From Zonotrichia leucophrys gambelii (taxonomy: Eukaryota > Chordata > Aves > Passeriformes > Passerellidae): a stretch of 64,000 bases of DNA. The stretch spans positions 63,705,075 to 63,769,074 of the forward strand of contig NC_088172.1 of assembly GCF_028769735.1 (NCBI RefSeq), read 5' to 3'. Within the stretch, counting starts at the first letter, position 1; each line of letters starts with the position of its first letter. Shown one piece after another: positions 47,461 through 61,955 of this stretch. The position numbers and the translations under genes were made by a program. The notes under the pieces are model-generated. The model did not search any database. It saw nothing but the letters and a program-made list of their open reading frames with translations, and had not been told where the DNA came from.

Positions 47461-50400
47461 CTTCCACTATATTTTCTAGGATTTTTCAGCCAAGAAGCAG
47501 ACACAGAAGGCCTTTGCTATTGCTAAGTCATCAGACTCACAGACACAACTTTCTTTTACTTTTTACTGCATATATTTATGTTTATTTATGTCTGTGCTAA
47601 TAAGTGGAAGATAATCAATCATGCTATTCTACAAATTGCTGGACATAAAAAAAGTGTTCCTTCAGCTAGCTCGATTAGGGAAGGTCATTTGATCTTGCTC
47701 CACAATTCAGCAAATAACCTCTTCCCCTTTGCCCTTGCATCCCCATAAAATCTGAAGGCCCTAAAACAGGATTTAGGTAGGATTTATAACCATAACTCAC
47801 ACACTGCAGCTCTAAAATATTTTTTCTTGCCTGCTAGAAAACTTCTGGAAACACATGATCTCCCCACCACTCACTCTCTTAAAAACTGTAAGGGTCCAAG
47901 ATGATGGAAGTGTCTTGTATGCTCAGCACCAGAGATAGTTATGTATTTTGTAAGAACCAAAGAAGTGCCAGGATCAGGACCAAAGACCCCTCTTGCAGCC
48001 TGTATCCAGAACCACACACAGTAACAGGACTTTAGAGGGGAGATTAAGAACCAGGGTGCAAAGTGCCCCCTTGCTGTCCCCGAACCTCTAAGGTTTGTCA
48101 GCTAAAAGACTTCCCTTCTATCCACCAGATGCTTCTCTCTTCTCAGGCTATCTATGCTTTTGGTCTCCAAACTACATTATAACAGAATACACAAATTGAA
48201 TCATGGATTATTTAAACACATACCCCATGTGGTAACTTGAGGAGTCTAATGTGGAGCTTGAATATGTGAATGAAACACATCTGGAGAGCAGACTAGTGTG
48301 CAAGGTGTCTACAGCCCAGTTACTAGATTGGCCTCCTGCAAAATAACTTGCAGGGAAAACACAGATCAATCAATATCCAAATATGACACATAAAGACATA
48401 TACTGTTTTAAGAACTGAAGGCATTACAAGCACCTGGAATATCTATCTGCTCCTAAGGATAAAATAATTAACCATTTAACAAACATGTACATAAAATTTA
48501 ACCATTTACCAAACATACACACAGTTGAAAGTAAAGACACTTGATATGTATAAAATGTAGCTGCAGATTACTCTTGGATAGTCGAACAGCTAGCCCTTAC
48601 CATGTGCTGTCTGGTCATGAGTATAGACCAAACTTTCCTACCTTCCATTCAGCCCTGCATATGGAAAACAGCAAAATAAAGCCACTGCCAAGTCAAACTG
48701 CACACCTGGGCAGGGCTGACTCCAAGAAGTCATAGGGCTGGGGACACAAACCATTGAAGCAACAGGAGAAGCTGAGTTATGCCTACCCTGCTGACTGTGG
48801 ATTAAAAGGAGAATATCTGCAGAGCAAAAGAGTTCAGTATTGAGGTCCCAACATCTGGACTTTGGAAGGTCCTACTTCAAACTAGGTTAAGTGCAATGCC
48901 ATGGATCAAGAACAGACAGTTGGACCCCTCTGGTAGCTCTACAGCACATCTTCAGACTTTGTCTTGCTTGAAAGAAAACCAACCCATTGTACTACAAGAC
49001 TGCTCTACAGTGCAAAGCAAAGCATAGCAAATGGGACAATTGGGAGATTCCAGAGGCACATGCACCTAATCTGAACTAAAATTATATTTGGGCCAGGGTC
49101 CATTAAATACATCCAGCAGTCAGTGGAAAAAGCAGTTCCTGGAAAGGCCAGTAAGCAGAGGCTAAAGCTTTCCAGCCAAGGCTAACTCCCTGGGTACCAC
49201 AGCCAAACATTCGTGTTCGCCTCATAAAATGGTAGAGCAAAATGCAAATGTAATTATCCCCCTTGCCCACCACTTAACTTTTTCCATTCCAGTCAAAAAG
49301 GCAACTTTGTGCAATTTCACACTCCAGCTCTGCTCCTGAGCTATCAAGACTACCTTGAGGAGCAGCAGAACAAACCGAACTCCTGACTGCTCAACACCCT
49401 TTGGAGTCAGAAGCTACTGCCACAAAATTCACCCTATAGCAGGAAGGCCAAAATCTGCAGGAGCTACAACTCCATTAATTCCTTGGTTTGTGTGTATTTC
49501 TGAGTTATTTCTCAGTCTAGTACAGATGACAAACCCTTCTAATTCCTGCTGAGATGCTCAGCTGATGGTTAGTTACCGCCAATGATGGTGCTGTTTAAAG
49601 TTAAAGACTCGTGACCAGAAGAGTAAAGGAGAGCGAGTCTCCTGCATTCCCTGACAGAGTCAAGGTACCAAAGTAACCAAAATATCCAGCAATGACCCGA
49701 TGTGGCATTTGATGCCACAAGCTCCCTCTGCTGCAGCCAGCATCAGCTGCCTAACCTCAGATTCCTTCTCCTTTCCCAGCAATGAGACACCACTATACGT
49801 AAATCAGGTGGGGGAGGAAAGGGAAGAAAACCTGGTACTCAAAACAGTCCCTTCAAGAGAAGCAATGTAGAACACTGTCTACAGGATTTCTTAAGAGGTA
49901 GGACAGCTCAAGCATGCTCTCTGCCTCCCTGCAAGCTCTGCATTTTCCACCCATCAGTTCACACCAATTACAACCCAGGAAATTGCTGCCTCCTTAAAAT
50001 ATAAATTATTTCAGTATTTAGTGTACTGAACATCTGTGTTAAAGAAGAGTTGGGAAGTCTGAAAGCTTTAAAATATACAAGAACAGACACTTCTTAGCTG
50101 TTATTACAAAGGGAAGCATGACACATTGGCAGATATTTCCCTCCTCTAATTTATATTGAATTTAGGAGCATTCATTTAGCATTGAACAAAAAGGTACATT
50201 CTTAGACATTTTAACAGATGCTTCCTCAAAAGCACACCACCAAGATTTCCACCTACAGTTTACACCTCCAGTTAACACTGGAAAATCTATCTCCCCAAAA
50301 AGAAATTACTCCACAGAAAGTCCCCAGTGCAAAGCTTGGGGCAGACTTTTATGATAAATTTTGACCAGTGTTCCACAGCAGCAGTGCGGCTGACAGACTG

Positions 50401-53400
50401 TCACTCAGATCTGTGCTGTGTTCTCTGGCTCTCAATAACAACACTCAACAGGATTTAGGGGCACAAGCCACAGAACTCCATGGTTTTTGTGAGAGTGTAG
50501 GTGCAGTTACTTTCAACATCAGCAGTAACATAAGCAAGAAGCCACAAAGCCAGAAGGGCTTTGTCCAGCACACCTCTGGGAAATTTGGGGGTTGAGAGAA
50601 AAATATCCTAGTCCTGACCTGGACAATTAATCTCTCTGGTTACTTGGCCAGCATTAGAAAACTTTTACTTTCTCCTCACCTGGCAACGATGTAGGGTGAA
50701 CTATCCTCACAGCTGTTATTTCTGGGCTGAGTTTAAGGACATCAGGACTATTTGGATAAACTTACATTTTCCTGCAACATGACTATCCTGAAAGGAAAGT
50801 AGTTATTGTAGCATCTCACAGAGGAGCCTCCAATAGAGGTTCCAACTGCACTAGGCTCAGACAAGGGGGGGTAGGGGGGAAGAAACCCTACTCCAATAAA
50901 TTTACAATCCACAAAATAAATGACAAGCAAAGGGACAAATGGAGAGAACAGTGCATCAGATGCCCACTCTGGGTAAAAATTAGCGGCAATAATTTCAGCA
51001 TATTAGAAGCAGCTTAATCCCCATTGCTCTTATTCTGAAATTTCTGAAAAACATTGAGGTTTTATAGTATCTTTAATAGCAACATTTTTAATACTAGGAC
51101 CCTCATAAATATTTCAGATTAGATCATAAACTAAGTACCTCCATAATTTTCTAAATGCAGGAGTAATCACATTTTTTAATGTGTCTGACATGCATAACAG
51201 TTAGTGAAATAGTGGGCAGTTTTCTGTATGTGACAGCCTTAGTAATTAATCTTTGTAACTGCATGAAAAGTACAATTCCATACAGTTTCTATCCCCTACA
51301 GTCCTTCTCTTCAGATTTGCTGCATTTGTAAATTCCTTCAAACACCACAAGAGTTCACAGATAGGCATGCGAACGTTGGAGACATCATTTCTCCTTTAGC
51401 CAGTTCACAATACAAATTAAACAGTGCCCCACTGACTGTTTGCTTTCCACAATCTTTCACAAAGTTTCCAACGAAACCACCAAGATCCTTACATTTCCAA
51501 TATGACTTTACAATAAAAATAACTTACAGTAACATCAAAAGATACACTAAAAGGGGAAAAAAGCTGATTGCTTGTGCCCTTTATTTGATAGCAACATTAT
51601 TCTGCAAGCAGTGCTGACAGTACTGTCACTACATATGAGATTTTCAAGAAATGAAGAAAAACACATACCGCTGACTCCAGGTCAAATCTGTATCTTTAAA
51701 AATGTCAGGCTATGCAGCACAACGGCACAGACAGCTACTGTGAATAAAATTGTACTCTGAAAGAGATCTCACAAGGCAAGGAAGCTCACAGAGATCCATG
51801 CAAAGCTCCTTGGCTGGCAATATAGCTTATTCTTTTATTGGAGATAGTAGAAGAAAAGGCTTGGTGGATGCTTCCAATCTGTGCAGTTCATATACAAGAA
51901 CTGTCAGCTGTATATCAATGTCAACTGAAGGAGATTCAACCCCAATTCATCAAGTTCCCTTTCCTTGCCCCCCGAAGCTCTAAGCCAACATCCATACATC
52001 TTCACTGCCTCTGAATAAACACCATGAACTGATCAGAAAACAGGTGACTTAATTAACAGTAAACCATGCAGTGCTCTACAACTAATTGCATTATATTGTG
52101 ACATATCTGTCATTTTTTTAAAGATCTAAATACTCCAGAAAGAAATTTTGCTATGGGATTGTCTATATCTGAGCTTTTATATCAAGGATTTTGTAACTAG
52201 AGACAGATTTTGTTGGGACTTTTCTGTACCAGGCTCTATTTAAGAACATATTGTGAATCTAAAGTGCTTTGATCCAGCTGTCAAACAAAGAAAAGGATCC
52301 TTTATTATTGCCTAACCTGAATATATTGAGAACACCATCCTAAAGCACACAGTTTAAAAGATTTTTTTTTTGTGAGCAAAGCCACAAAGTAGCAGAGATA
52401 ACATAAGCAGTATTCCACAAAGGTTTATCTTCATACTTTTAAAAGCCATGTTGCAAAAATGCAGAACAAAGCAGCAAAAAGTCTAGACTAAGGAACACCA
52501 ATGAGTAGATGTAGAGTTGCTTTCAGTTGAAGTTTGAAAGAAAACAGCAGAGATTTTGAAGTGTGCTCTATATTAAATTGTGCTATGTTTCCCAAGGACT
52601 AAAATAAGGGAAGAAATCAGCTTGCAGTTCTGCTTAAGCCACCAGCTACAGATCAACACCATCAAAACAAAATGCAATTAGGCAACGTTATCTCCCTTCT
52701 GTGGCAAGGCATGCTGATGAAAAGGTATAAAATACTATTTCTTATTGATTGAATATTACACACAGAGAACTATAAAGAGAATATAAATGTGTGCATGCAG
52801 CCCCAAAGCAATTGCTCTGAAAACTGCAGTGGGAAACTCTACAAGGAAACTTGAAGCTTCTAGAAACAAAACAGGAGAGAGAAAATAAAGTAAGTCTTTG
52901 TGGTACCAGAGCTGAAAACAGTACATCCATTCATTATGGATGAGTACCTGGATGCCAGAATTTTACTTCAGGTTAAAACAATCTTTTTTTCTGCCTCTCT
53001 TGTTCCTGGCATTCTCCTTCTTGAGCTCCCACAATACTGCTCAATGTTTCTTTGTATTGCAGGTCCCCACTCTCACATTTAATACTCTACATAATTTCAA
53101 ATATATAAACCTAATTTCATTGTTTCTTCTTTATTCCCAGAGCTCTTCAAGAACTAAAACTTTACCATCAAATTGAGCTTATAGCCTTCCCCAAGTACCC
53201 TGCACCAGTAGATGCAAAACCAACAATTGTTTTAAAACTTCATATCAAAAAATAAGGGCAAATTTTAAAATAGCAAATAAAAGATGCTAACTTAGTTCAG
53301 CCTAGTCACTTTTCCAGTTTCTCCCATCCATCACTGTTCCAGCACACAGCAGTTACACTGTTCTGCTCTATACAGTAAAGGCCATATCCTAAGAAATCAA

Positions 53401-53454
53401 GCAATAAGAGAGAATGGCTGACAACATTTGTCATTTGTTCTCGGACTATTCTGA

Positions 53455-53670
53455 CTGTCAAAACAAAAAATGGATTATTAAGGTCATCTAGTCCAACCCA
53501 ACTGCAATAATCAGGGATATCTTCAACTAGATCAGGCTGCTCAGAGCCCCATCCAGCCTGACCTTCAATGTTGCCAGAGATGGGGCATAAATCCATCCAC
53601 CATCTCTCTGCATAACCTGTTCCAGTGTTTCAAGCACACTCATTGTAAAAAATTTCTGCCTTCTATCTAG
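53455..53670 (-). mobile_element. CR1 LINE 3' fragment
   Basis: The plus strand reads AAGGTCATCTAGTCCAACCC (53480-53499), then a CAGAGCCCCATCCAGCCTGACCTT-type core, GATGGGGCAT and CCTGTTCCAGTG. This is the reverse complement of the common CR1 3' UTR. About 215 bp remain and both ends are diverged. Confidence 0.9.
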
Positions 53671-56600
53671 TCAGATCCAATAATTTCTACCAGGAAATTA
53701 TTGCTCCAGGAATCAGGATCTAATGGAAAAGAAAATAATTTAAACACAGAATAGCTGCTGTCTGTCAATATTTGGTGATTGGCTTCCTGCCCTTCCATTT
53801 GAACTTGACTTTATTAATTCCCTCCCAGCAATTCACAGGTACCCTTACACCCCAGTTTCTCTCCTCATTGTTTCTGCCCCTTGATCCTCTTCCCACATCT
53901 TCCAGCTGGCATCGGCTTCTCTAGTCTTTTCTAAGAACAGAAAAAGAAATACAATTTTTTAGCTGTCTGACTTGCACCTACAGTCTATTTAGCTTACACA
54001 TACAAGTACTAAGCTTTTGTCTATTTCCTACCTACCACCTTCAACATTGCTTTCCCAAGTCTGTCTGTGGTACCAAAGCATAAATACAAAACAATTTAAA
54101 TAATTTGGGGCAGTGGAACTGTAGCTGGATCCTTCAATTTCCTTTGGAAGGCCAAAAATAACAAAATATCAAATGTAAAAGCTGCATACCCTTTTTTATT
54201 TTTTCCCCTCTGGAAATTAATCTCAAGCATACTTTGTACTATTGATCCTGAATTCAAAAACATCCTGCATTCCTGACATTCCCCAAAGTGTCACCAAATT
54301 CTGTGAAAAAAAACAGAAACTTTGTGGGGCTCAGAGCACTGCACAAAGTGAACTTCCCTGAAGAAATAGTGTCTCAGGCCGAACTGGATCAAAGCCACAT
54401 CTCACTGCAAGAACCTCAGAGGAGGCATCTCCTCAGCTATCAAGCCATACTTCATGTTGGCAGCTTCTTATTAGCTTAAGCAGGTTCTTACTGTAAAGAT
54501 TGCTTGTGTTTTGTTGAGCTGATGAGACATCACCTCCCTGAAACAGATCTCTACCAACACACCATGGCACTGGGACACTCAATGCCACCACCACGTTCAG
54601 CCTGTCACAGAGGCTTCCACAAACAACAAAGGCGGCAATTTTGTTAAGTTTGGTCTTGGAGCTGCCCAAACTCCACCACCAGGGAAAAAGAATAGAACAA
54701 CTAAATACAAGGCAGGCAACCACCCCACACTATGTGAGGTAGGGTCAGAAGATGACATAAGGCTTAGATTATTTGCTTAAGAAATCCAACATTCTACAAG
54801 CAAAGCAGTGTAGGAATATCTCAAAATTTTCTATTTACCCATCCTCATCCATCCACCAGTACTTTTTTAGCATTCTTTTGTGGAATTATCAACAGCTCAG
54901 GAGTATTACAGGAAGCAAAACAACAATTACGAGCTGTGTGACTTCCCTATGGGAAGCTGACAAAACAACGTGTCTGCTCAGCATTGAGCAGATTTACATG
55001 AACACACAAAAGGAATTAGCATACAAAACCTCAGCAACATAGGTATATTTTCCTCACTGCTGGCTCCCATAAGCCTCACAAAACACTGGATGCTAACCAA
55101 AGTATCACAGGAACCTGCAAATTACAAGCATAGCATACCAAAAAAAAAAAAAAGGAAAACCCAGGAGTAGTTAGAGGCATAATGAAGACGGCCCATCTAG
55201 AAATAGTAATTTTTCTTAGTCCACAGTTTCTTTTTATGCATCTACACATACCTACATTTTAAGACAAAAAGAAAATATTTGGGATATACCATTGGCATGG
55301 TTTCATGGAATGGGTTGGTTCTGCCATGGCTGTGCCAGGTGGCTTCAAGTCACACTGGGTACTCTCCCAGGAACACCAATTCTACAGTGTTGCATTACCA
55401 ATAACCTTATTTATTTCAGCTTCTAGGTCCTCTGTCTGTAAAAACACAGATAGCAACAATTGCTCCATAGGGGCCTCATTAGGCTTAATTAACACCTGCG
55501 TGAGATCTTCAGATAAAAGGATAGGTGTAATTACACAACCTGAACTGCTCCTTGCATAAGAAACCTTGTATTAACCTTTTCCTAATTTGAGCTTTGCAGA
55601 CTGTTCCATATAAAAGACTCACACTCACTGGAGTCACCTCTTAATCTTCTCATTTCAAAAGCAGATAAAGCCCATCATCTTTCCTGTTACAACAAATGGG
55701 ATCCTGGAGGTTTTTGGGGTTTTTTTAATCATTATTCCCCACCCTACTTCCTTTTTCATATGCACTTTAACTTTTTTACCCCTTTCATCCTGGCTCTGAG
55801 CTCCTGAAAGTGCTTTAGGTGTAGGAACTACTCCCCAAGCATGCTGGACAGAGGGCAGAGCTGTGCAGGAGGTCAGCAGAGGTCAGCAGGGGGGAGAACA
55901 AAGGCTCTCTAAGGAAGTTCCACAGCTCTTTAACTCTACTTTGGTGCTTTTCAGCAAGGCAGTTATGAATGAGATAACAGCACTCAATGACAGCCACTGC
56001 AAGAAGTCCAACCTCCTCCAGCATGCAGATCCACAGAAGAGCCCCTCAAATGCCCAGCCTGAGAGGAATGCAGCAGTACCAAGATACCTTCACTGGTCCT
56101 CACACCTCAAGCTACAGGACTTTACAATTTTACACACAGGCTCACTTGCCTTACCCACCCTGAGCCCATGAAGTGTCACTGCCCCCAGCAGCATCTCCCC
56201 ATATTCAGCAGAGCCTCCAGGGGCTGGAAATGAAAGCTGCCAGACCACTGCCTGTGTTGGCAGAGCCAAGTGGGAAGGGGAAAGAGGAGCAAAGTGGCAG
56301 TCTGATGGATGCACTGCTTGAAATGGAGCTTGGGGAGAGGGATTTGGATATTGCCATGCTCTCCAAAAGGGGTTCAGAAAAGCAGGTGCTCCAGAAAGGA
56401 TGAGAGATGTGTCATTTTTATAGGAATCTACATTAAAAAAGACAGAACATTTTCCAAGTGTGATCCTGTTGTAGACCCCAGAATTGCAGCTCACCAGATG
56501 CAGGTTTTGCTTCCAGCCTCTGCAGCACATCTCCTGCTATCTTTTGTGGCATGCATTAGCTACAAATGATAATAAAAACTGTTTTCTTGTGAAGTTATCA

Positions 56601-57510
56601 TACAGTTCTACATTAACTAATCTCTACTTTCTTTGTGAGTTACAATCAAAAAGCATTGCTACACTAATGAATCTTGCTATGAATTTCACTCTATGCCAGT
56701 ACACCCACACAACCTATTTTACTACAGCATTTCTTTCAAACATTACAAACATTTATATCCAGCCTTCCACCTTGACTCTGTCCAGCAGCATCCCCTGCTA
56801 TTGAAATTGTCTTTGAAGTAACAAATAATATATGTCTGTTGTTAACAGCAACCTCTATAAACACCCAATTTTTTTCCCCTTCCAAATATCTCCTGCAAAT
56901 CCAACAGAAGAGACCTGAAATGCTTTCTCCTCCCACACCCATTCAGCTCCTTTTTACCTTACCTCAACAGAGAGCTTAAGAACTGTGGTAAAATATGTAG
57001 ATCAGACAGATGGCATTTGTTGCTCTTTTCTCAGTCCTGCTGCTCAATGGTTTCAAAAAGCCACAATAATGCATAAGTTAGGTAGTCTCAGGTAGATCCT
57101 GAGCTCCACTACAAGTTTTTCTTATCCATATTGCAGATGGAATTATTTTATTTACAGGAAGTATAAGAGCCTTCCACCTGAGCAGAAAAATATACTAGAT
57201 TAGAACAAGACACCTGAAATAAATGACTTTCAGTCTTTGCTTTCAAGTTTCTCCTCAACAAACACCATCTTCACCCTACTTTATTTTAACAGATGCGAAG
57301 AGCAGCTGACATCTGCACTTCCAAGCTGTAGCAGTGGGGCAGGATGGTTTGGTTCTCCTTTTATGACTCTCTTTATGCTATCCACCACCCTCACTCCAGA
57401 GTGTGCTTATAGCTCTCCACTCCTCCTCACAACGAGAACTTCTCTCTTCCCATATTATATCTGGCCATTATTTCTGTAATATATTAATAAATAACCAAGA
57501 AAGCTATTAT

Positions 57511-57534
57511 ACACATACACACACACACACACAT
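57511..57534. repeat. (CA)n microsatellite
   Basis: About ten CA units with one T interruption. It is an ordinary dinucleotide repeat within intron 3. Confidence 0.9.
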
Positions 57535-59984
57535 GTGGCCAGCCTGTGGAAAGACATGGTTTCCTTGTCATACACTGAAAACTGTTTATCTTTTACTCCT
57601 ATTTTCTGTTTATAAAACAAGTAGCAAGATTAAAATACAAAAAACCACTGTTATTTGGTTACAAAGCAACGCAGAAATAAAAGGTAAGCCAATAGATTTT
57701 ACTCTGAAACATCACTGTTTGCTAACATTTACTGGGATCTCAGTTAACCAGCATTCAAATTGCAATTTAGGCAGCAGTCATTTCTAAGCAAGTTGTTCCT
57801 TAGTGATAAAAGACATGCAAATGACTTTTATCACGTTATTTACTAGTGGCTCCACATTTCCACACATAACTGCTTCCAAACAATAAGCTCCCATCAAGTT
57901 AGTGTTCCATCAAATCTGTCAATTGTAACTCATTTGGCACTACAGGAAAAGCTGACACATTGCATAAAGGTCAAGTGGAAAAATGTCCCTTCCACTACAT
58001 CAGTGCCTAGATTGGAAAAGGTCACTCCATCCAATAATTGCAACTACAGAAAATAACTTTGTTGTAATCTACATCATAGAGGAAAAAAAAAAAAAGGAGT
58101 TCAAGTGCTTCATTTTTTTCCCCAAGACATGACAAACTAATATTACTGTCATTTCATGACTAGAGGTCAGTGGGCTTTGGAGTATTTAATTAGAACTCAA
58201 AGGACTGTAGTATGGCAAGTGATGATACACCCATTTTATCGACAGCTCACCTGATCAGACTGAAATAGCTTGCCTAAAGTTAAAATAGCATATATGATTA
58301 TGTAGACTTCAACAAAACAAAGCAAAAAAATAAATCTGTTGTGGGTTTGGGTGTTTCTTTCTTTTAGCTCCTTATTCCTGTCTTACCAAAACCTTTTTCT
58401 TCTTAAAAAAGGCAGCACTTAATAATTTGTAAAATCACAGTATGTTGTAAAATATAAAATTAACATATACAAATACAGAAATTAGCATCAAGCCACTTTA
58501 ATGCTGGAGTGGAAATCCTAAAGCTAAGTGATCAAAAACCCAACCTACAGACACATGACCCTTGTCACCCAGGGAAGCCTGGAGCAGTACTGTGCAATGA
58601 TGGAAGAGAAGGCAAAGGAAGATGTTTGGGTTCTCCTCATCTCACTACATCCCTCCACTCAATTCATACACAACTCAGTTTATTCTCAGCTTCCATCACT
58701 AACAAAAATTTAAAATTCAGCACAATTGCTCAAGATTCAGATCCTGTATCATCAAGACGAGTTTGGAAGAAATTTGGGAGTTACTGGGAAGAGAGGTAGA
58801 AATATTTTAGAGTCAACTCTAAAACAAGCAAAAATAAAATAATCATGCAATCAATGCTGTGATTGTAAGCACAGGGTTTCCAGATGTACTGCAAAAGCAG
58901 GTTAGGTCTTATTAGACTTTCCAGATACTAGTTGAGTAGAACTAAAAATTGCCTCCACTCTAAGTAAGCTTTAGATTAAAACAAAAAGAAACAACATTCT
59001 GATGAAGAAAAAGAAAGTTAACTAGAGACAGCTGCAACGCTGTCCGTAAGATGCAGAATAAACATTAACAACCTGAATGTTTCCAGAATGAGATAAGGGA
59101 AATTAAATCACCTGTAAGAACAGAATCAGACGATCTTCTCACTAAGTACCTCAAGAGATACAGTAACAGGTATCTGAAGCCACACACCCCTTGTTCAAAG
59201 CAGTATTATCTCTCCATTAAAAAGAAGATATTCAGTATAGCACAGTAACATGTATCTCCTTTCATAGTTCACTTCCACAGGGAAGAAAAGCCTGGAAGCT
59301 GGCAAAGGGACAGGGAGGCATTCTTCAGACCTCTTCACTGCCACTTCAGCTGCCACATGCAAGAATGGGAGTGATGTTTGCTTTACCCTCTGGCAGGTTT
59401 CCTAACTGTGTCAAATTCAAGTAGTTATTCAAATATACTCAATAACAACACTATCAAGACCTTAGAAAGCCACAATGGTTTTCTTCAGTGACAAGCACAA
59501 TGAATGATGGCAGCATCAGAATGTCAGGCTGGAAGCAGCTGTAGTAAAAAAAACCCAAAAGAAAAAGCTTCTCAGTAAGAGACAGAAAACACAATTTTTA
59601 AGTTTTTTATGCTAATGAAGCACTGTTTGATTAATGTCCCTCAATGTGTAGATGCTTTACCTGTAACTGCATTGACACAAAAAGATATTCTGAAGAATAC
59701 CACCCAGCACCTCCATTCTGAAAGAAGTTATTTGTTTAGTTGGAGGTTTCATTAAATAGATGCATACTGTCTAAATAAAATTTGTCCACTGCCAGCTATC
59801 TCCTATCTGAAGAGATGAAGGCTTATAGATCCAGAACCTAAATATAAAGAAGCTGATATCCACTGAAGCCAGTGGGATTCTCAGATGCACAGGCTGAAGT
59901 GGTTACATGAGCTTAAATTGCAGGAAAAAAATTATTTTGTTTTATAAAGGGCTAAAAAGAAAAGTTTACAGATGCTACCTTATA

Positions 59985-60180
59985 CCTTTGCCAGCACAAT
60001 AAGTACACACAACAAAACATGGGCATATCGTACCAGCAGAAGAAACCAAAACAATCTTGAAGTGACAAGAGTTGCCAAACTAGATCAGACCAGGGTCCAT
60101 CCAGCACAGGCTCCTGCCTGCAGCAGTGACAACTGGATGTTTCAACCCTTCTAAGGATGGAGAGAAAAGCCTACAGGGCA
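59985..60180 (+). repeat. Probable ancient L3/CR1-like interspersed repeat
   Basis: The core at about 60073-60130 contains CTAGATCAGACCAGGGTCCA, then TCCAGCACAGGCTCCTG and CAGCAGTGACAACTGGATG. This resembles the widespread sauropsid and mammalian element whose copies read roughly 'gatcagaccaaggtccatctagcc...cctgtctc...cagtggccaa'. From memory I associate it with L3/CR1-related LINE ends. The copy is diverged, and the flanks are too decayed for exact limits. I am fairly sure that it is an old repeat, less sure of its name. Confidence 0.6.
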
Positions 60181-61429
60181 GCCTGCCAGCCTCTGCAATA
60201 CTGCACCCACCTCTGGTGCAGGGAAATCCTACAGACCTCTTTCAGCAAGCTCCAGGAATTACCAGGCTGCTGTTATCCAATGCAATTATCCAATGATGAA
60301 CATTTAGAAATAAACCCTCAGACAAAATACCTTCATGCCAACTTTCAAAAACAACTTTCCAGAAATAACTTTTTTAACACATTTAGGCAGAAGGTAAAAT
60401 CAGGCAACACATCAAATACACAAAAGGGTATAATAAAAAATGCAACAAAGTATTTGCATAAAATTTCAAAGAATGTTATTCTTTTAAAAAAACTCCTATT
60501 GAATACTCCCCTCTGTACAACTGCCTTATCTCCTACACTATATCTGTTACTGAGCTTCACCAATGATCAAAAGTCTTTGTTTCTAAAATAAAAATTCTAC
60601 AGAAGTTCTCCCTGATGCCACATCATTTGCACTGTCATCATATTCACCTTCTTCCTCCACTGTTATTAAACAAGATAATTAGCATAAAGGTTTAAAAAAG
60701 TGAGAAATTGATTCTGTTATAAGAAGTAAAAATATCTCTTGTTCAGTTCAGGTATTCCTGGTCACTCCACCCAGTTTCCCAAATTTTCATTTGGGAGCTA
60801 AAGAAGCCATTATTCATTCTTGTACTTAACATGACTCTTTAAATTGCCTATTGTCTAAACAAAGGGTTAAGATATTCAGATATTAAGATATCCTCTACTC
60901 TGTCACTTCTCCTTTCTTAGTTTGGCTTTATTTCTAAAGCAGCATCTGCTGGGGCTGAATTTGCACAGTAGCAGCCTGGACAACTCCTCAGGGCCAAGGT
61001 TAAGGCAGTAAGCAAATGGACAGCCCTTTTGCCAGGAGGGGACCCCAAGCAGAGTATTTCTACATGAACAAATACAAAACACCAGAGGACAAAATCCACC
61101 CAGAAACAGCAGTTCTGACAGATCCACATTTCCCACTGGTGTCACCCTGGTAATTAGCACTTCCTTGTCCACTGTGGTCATCCCCACAGATTGCAGTAAC
61201 AAGCAGCTGCTTATGCTTGGAAGCAGCTGAGCAATAAAGGGAGAGCCATTTAAATACTCATCAAAACCCAAGCACAGCAAGAGCACCACCTGCACAAAGA
61301 CTGTGCAGAGGCAGTTCAGCACTGAACACATCATAATGCTTGCTAAACATTCCCCAAATCTACTGGATGTTTCTCAGACAGCTACTTGAGGCCAAATTAG
61401 GCTCCTCACCAACACAAGGAAGCAGAATC

Positions 61430-61955
61430 AATGATAGAAGACCAGGCTGGAAAGTTCCTCAGGGATGCACAGTCCAGACAAGAGAGCCCAGCACCCTGCC
61501 CAGCTGAACCTTAAAGGTATCCAACATTGGGAAATGCTCCCCTTCCCTAAGGAAATTACTCCAATTTCCCTAAGGAAATTACTCCAACTGATTGGTTTCA
61601 TTGAGAAAAATTTTTCTTGCATCCAACTGGTATGTCTCTAGGAGTAATTAGTGCCCATTACTCCTTGTCTTTTTATATGATTCCTTGCAAAAAGGGACTC
61701 TCCATCTTCTTTGTAGCCACCTTTTAAATATGAGAACATGGTGACAGGGTCTCACCCTAAGCCTTTTTTCCTAAAGCCTGAACAAACCCAGTTTTCTCAG
61801 CTTTTCTTCACACTGAAGGTTCCCAGTCCTCTGGCCATCTTTATGGTCTTTTCTGGACCCTCTCCAGCCTGTCCACATCTTTTTTTGTGTAGCAGGGACC
61901 TAAACTGAACTCAGTATTCCAGGTGTGGCCTGACAAGTCCTGAGTAAAGTGAGAA
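61430..61955 (-). mobile_element. CR1 LINE fragment, old copy
   Basis: The plus strand carries the reverse complement of CR1: CTCACCCTAAGCCTTTTTTC (61752-61771), AACAAACCCAGTTTTCTCAG (61781-61800), GGACCCTCTCCAGCCTGTCC (61855-61874) and CAGTATTCCAGGTGTGGCCT (61912-61931). It lies in the same orientation as DISC1, is heavily diverged, has its 5' end cut near 61955, and includes an internal tandem duplication. Confidence 0.85.
61543..61587. repeat. 22-bp tandem duplication inside the CR1 copy
   Basis: TTCCCTAAGGAAATTACTCC plus AA occurs at 61543-61564 and again, identically, at 61566-61587, with one extra T between. The exact match inside an otherwise old repeat points to a recent local duplication. 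Confidence 0.9.

Noticed and set aside
50670..50735. Minus-strand GTGAGG donor with a CAG upstream, considered as a small exon
   Set aside because: The enclosed peptide does not resemble DISC1, and the pyrimidine tract is poor.
56090..56530. 146-codon minus-strand open frame
   Set aside because: No signature of DISC1 exon 2 or any other family, and open frames overlap it on both strands.
60601..60662. Acidic minus-strand stretch (EEEGEYDDSANDV) considered as DISC1 exon 3
   Set aside because: It does not align with the expected KLQ.. DDYDK pattern, and the adjacent donor would be GTGAAT in the wrong place.
60903..61334. 143-codon minus-strand open frame
   Set aside because: No recognised domain; overlapping frames are equally open, which suggests stop-poor sequence rather than a gene.
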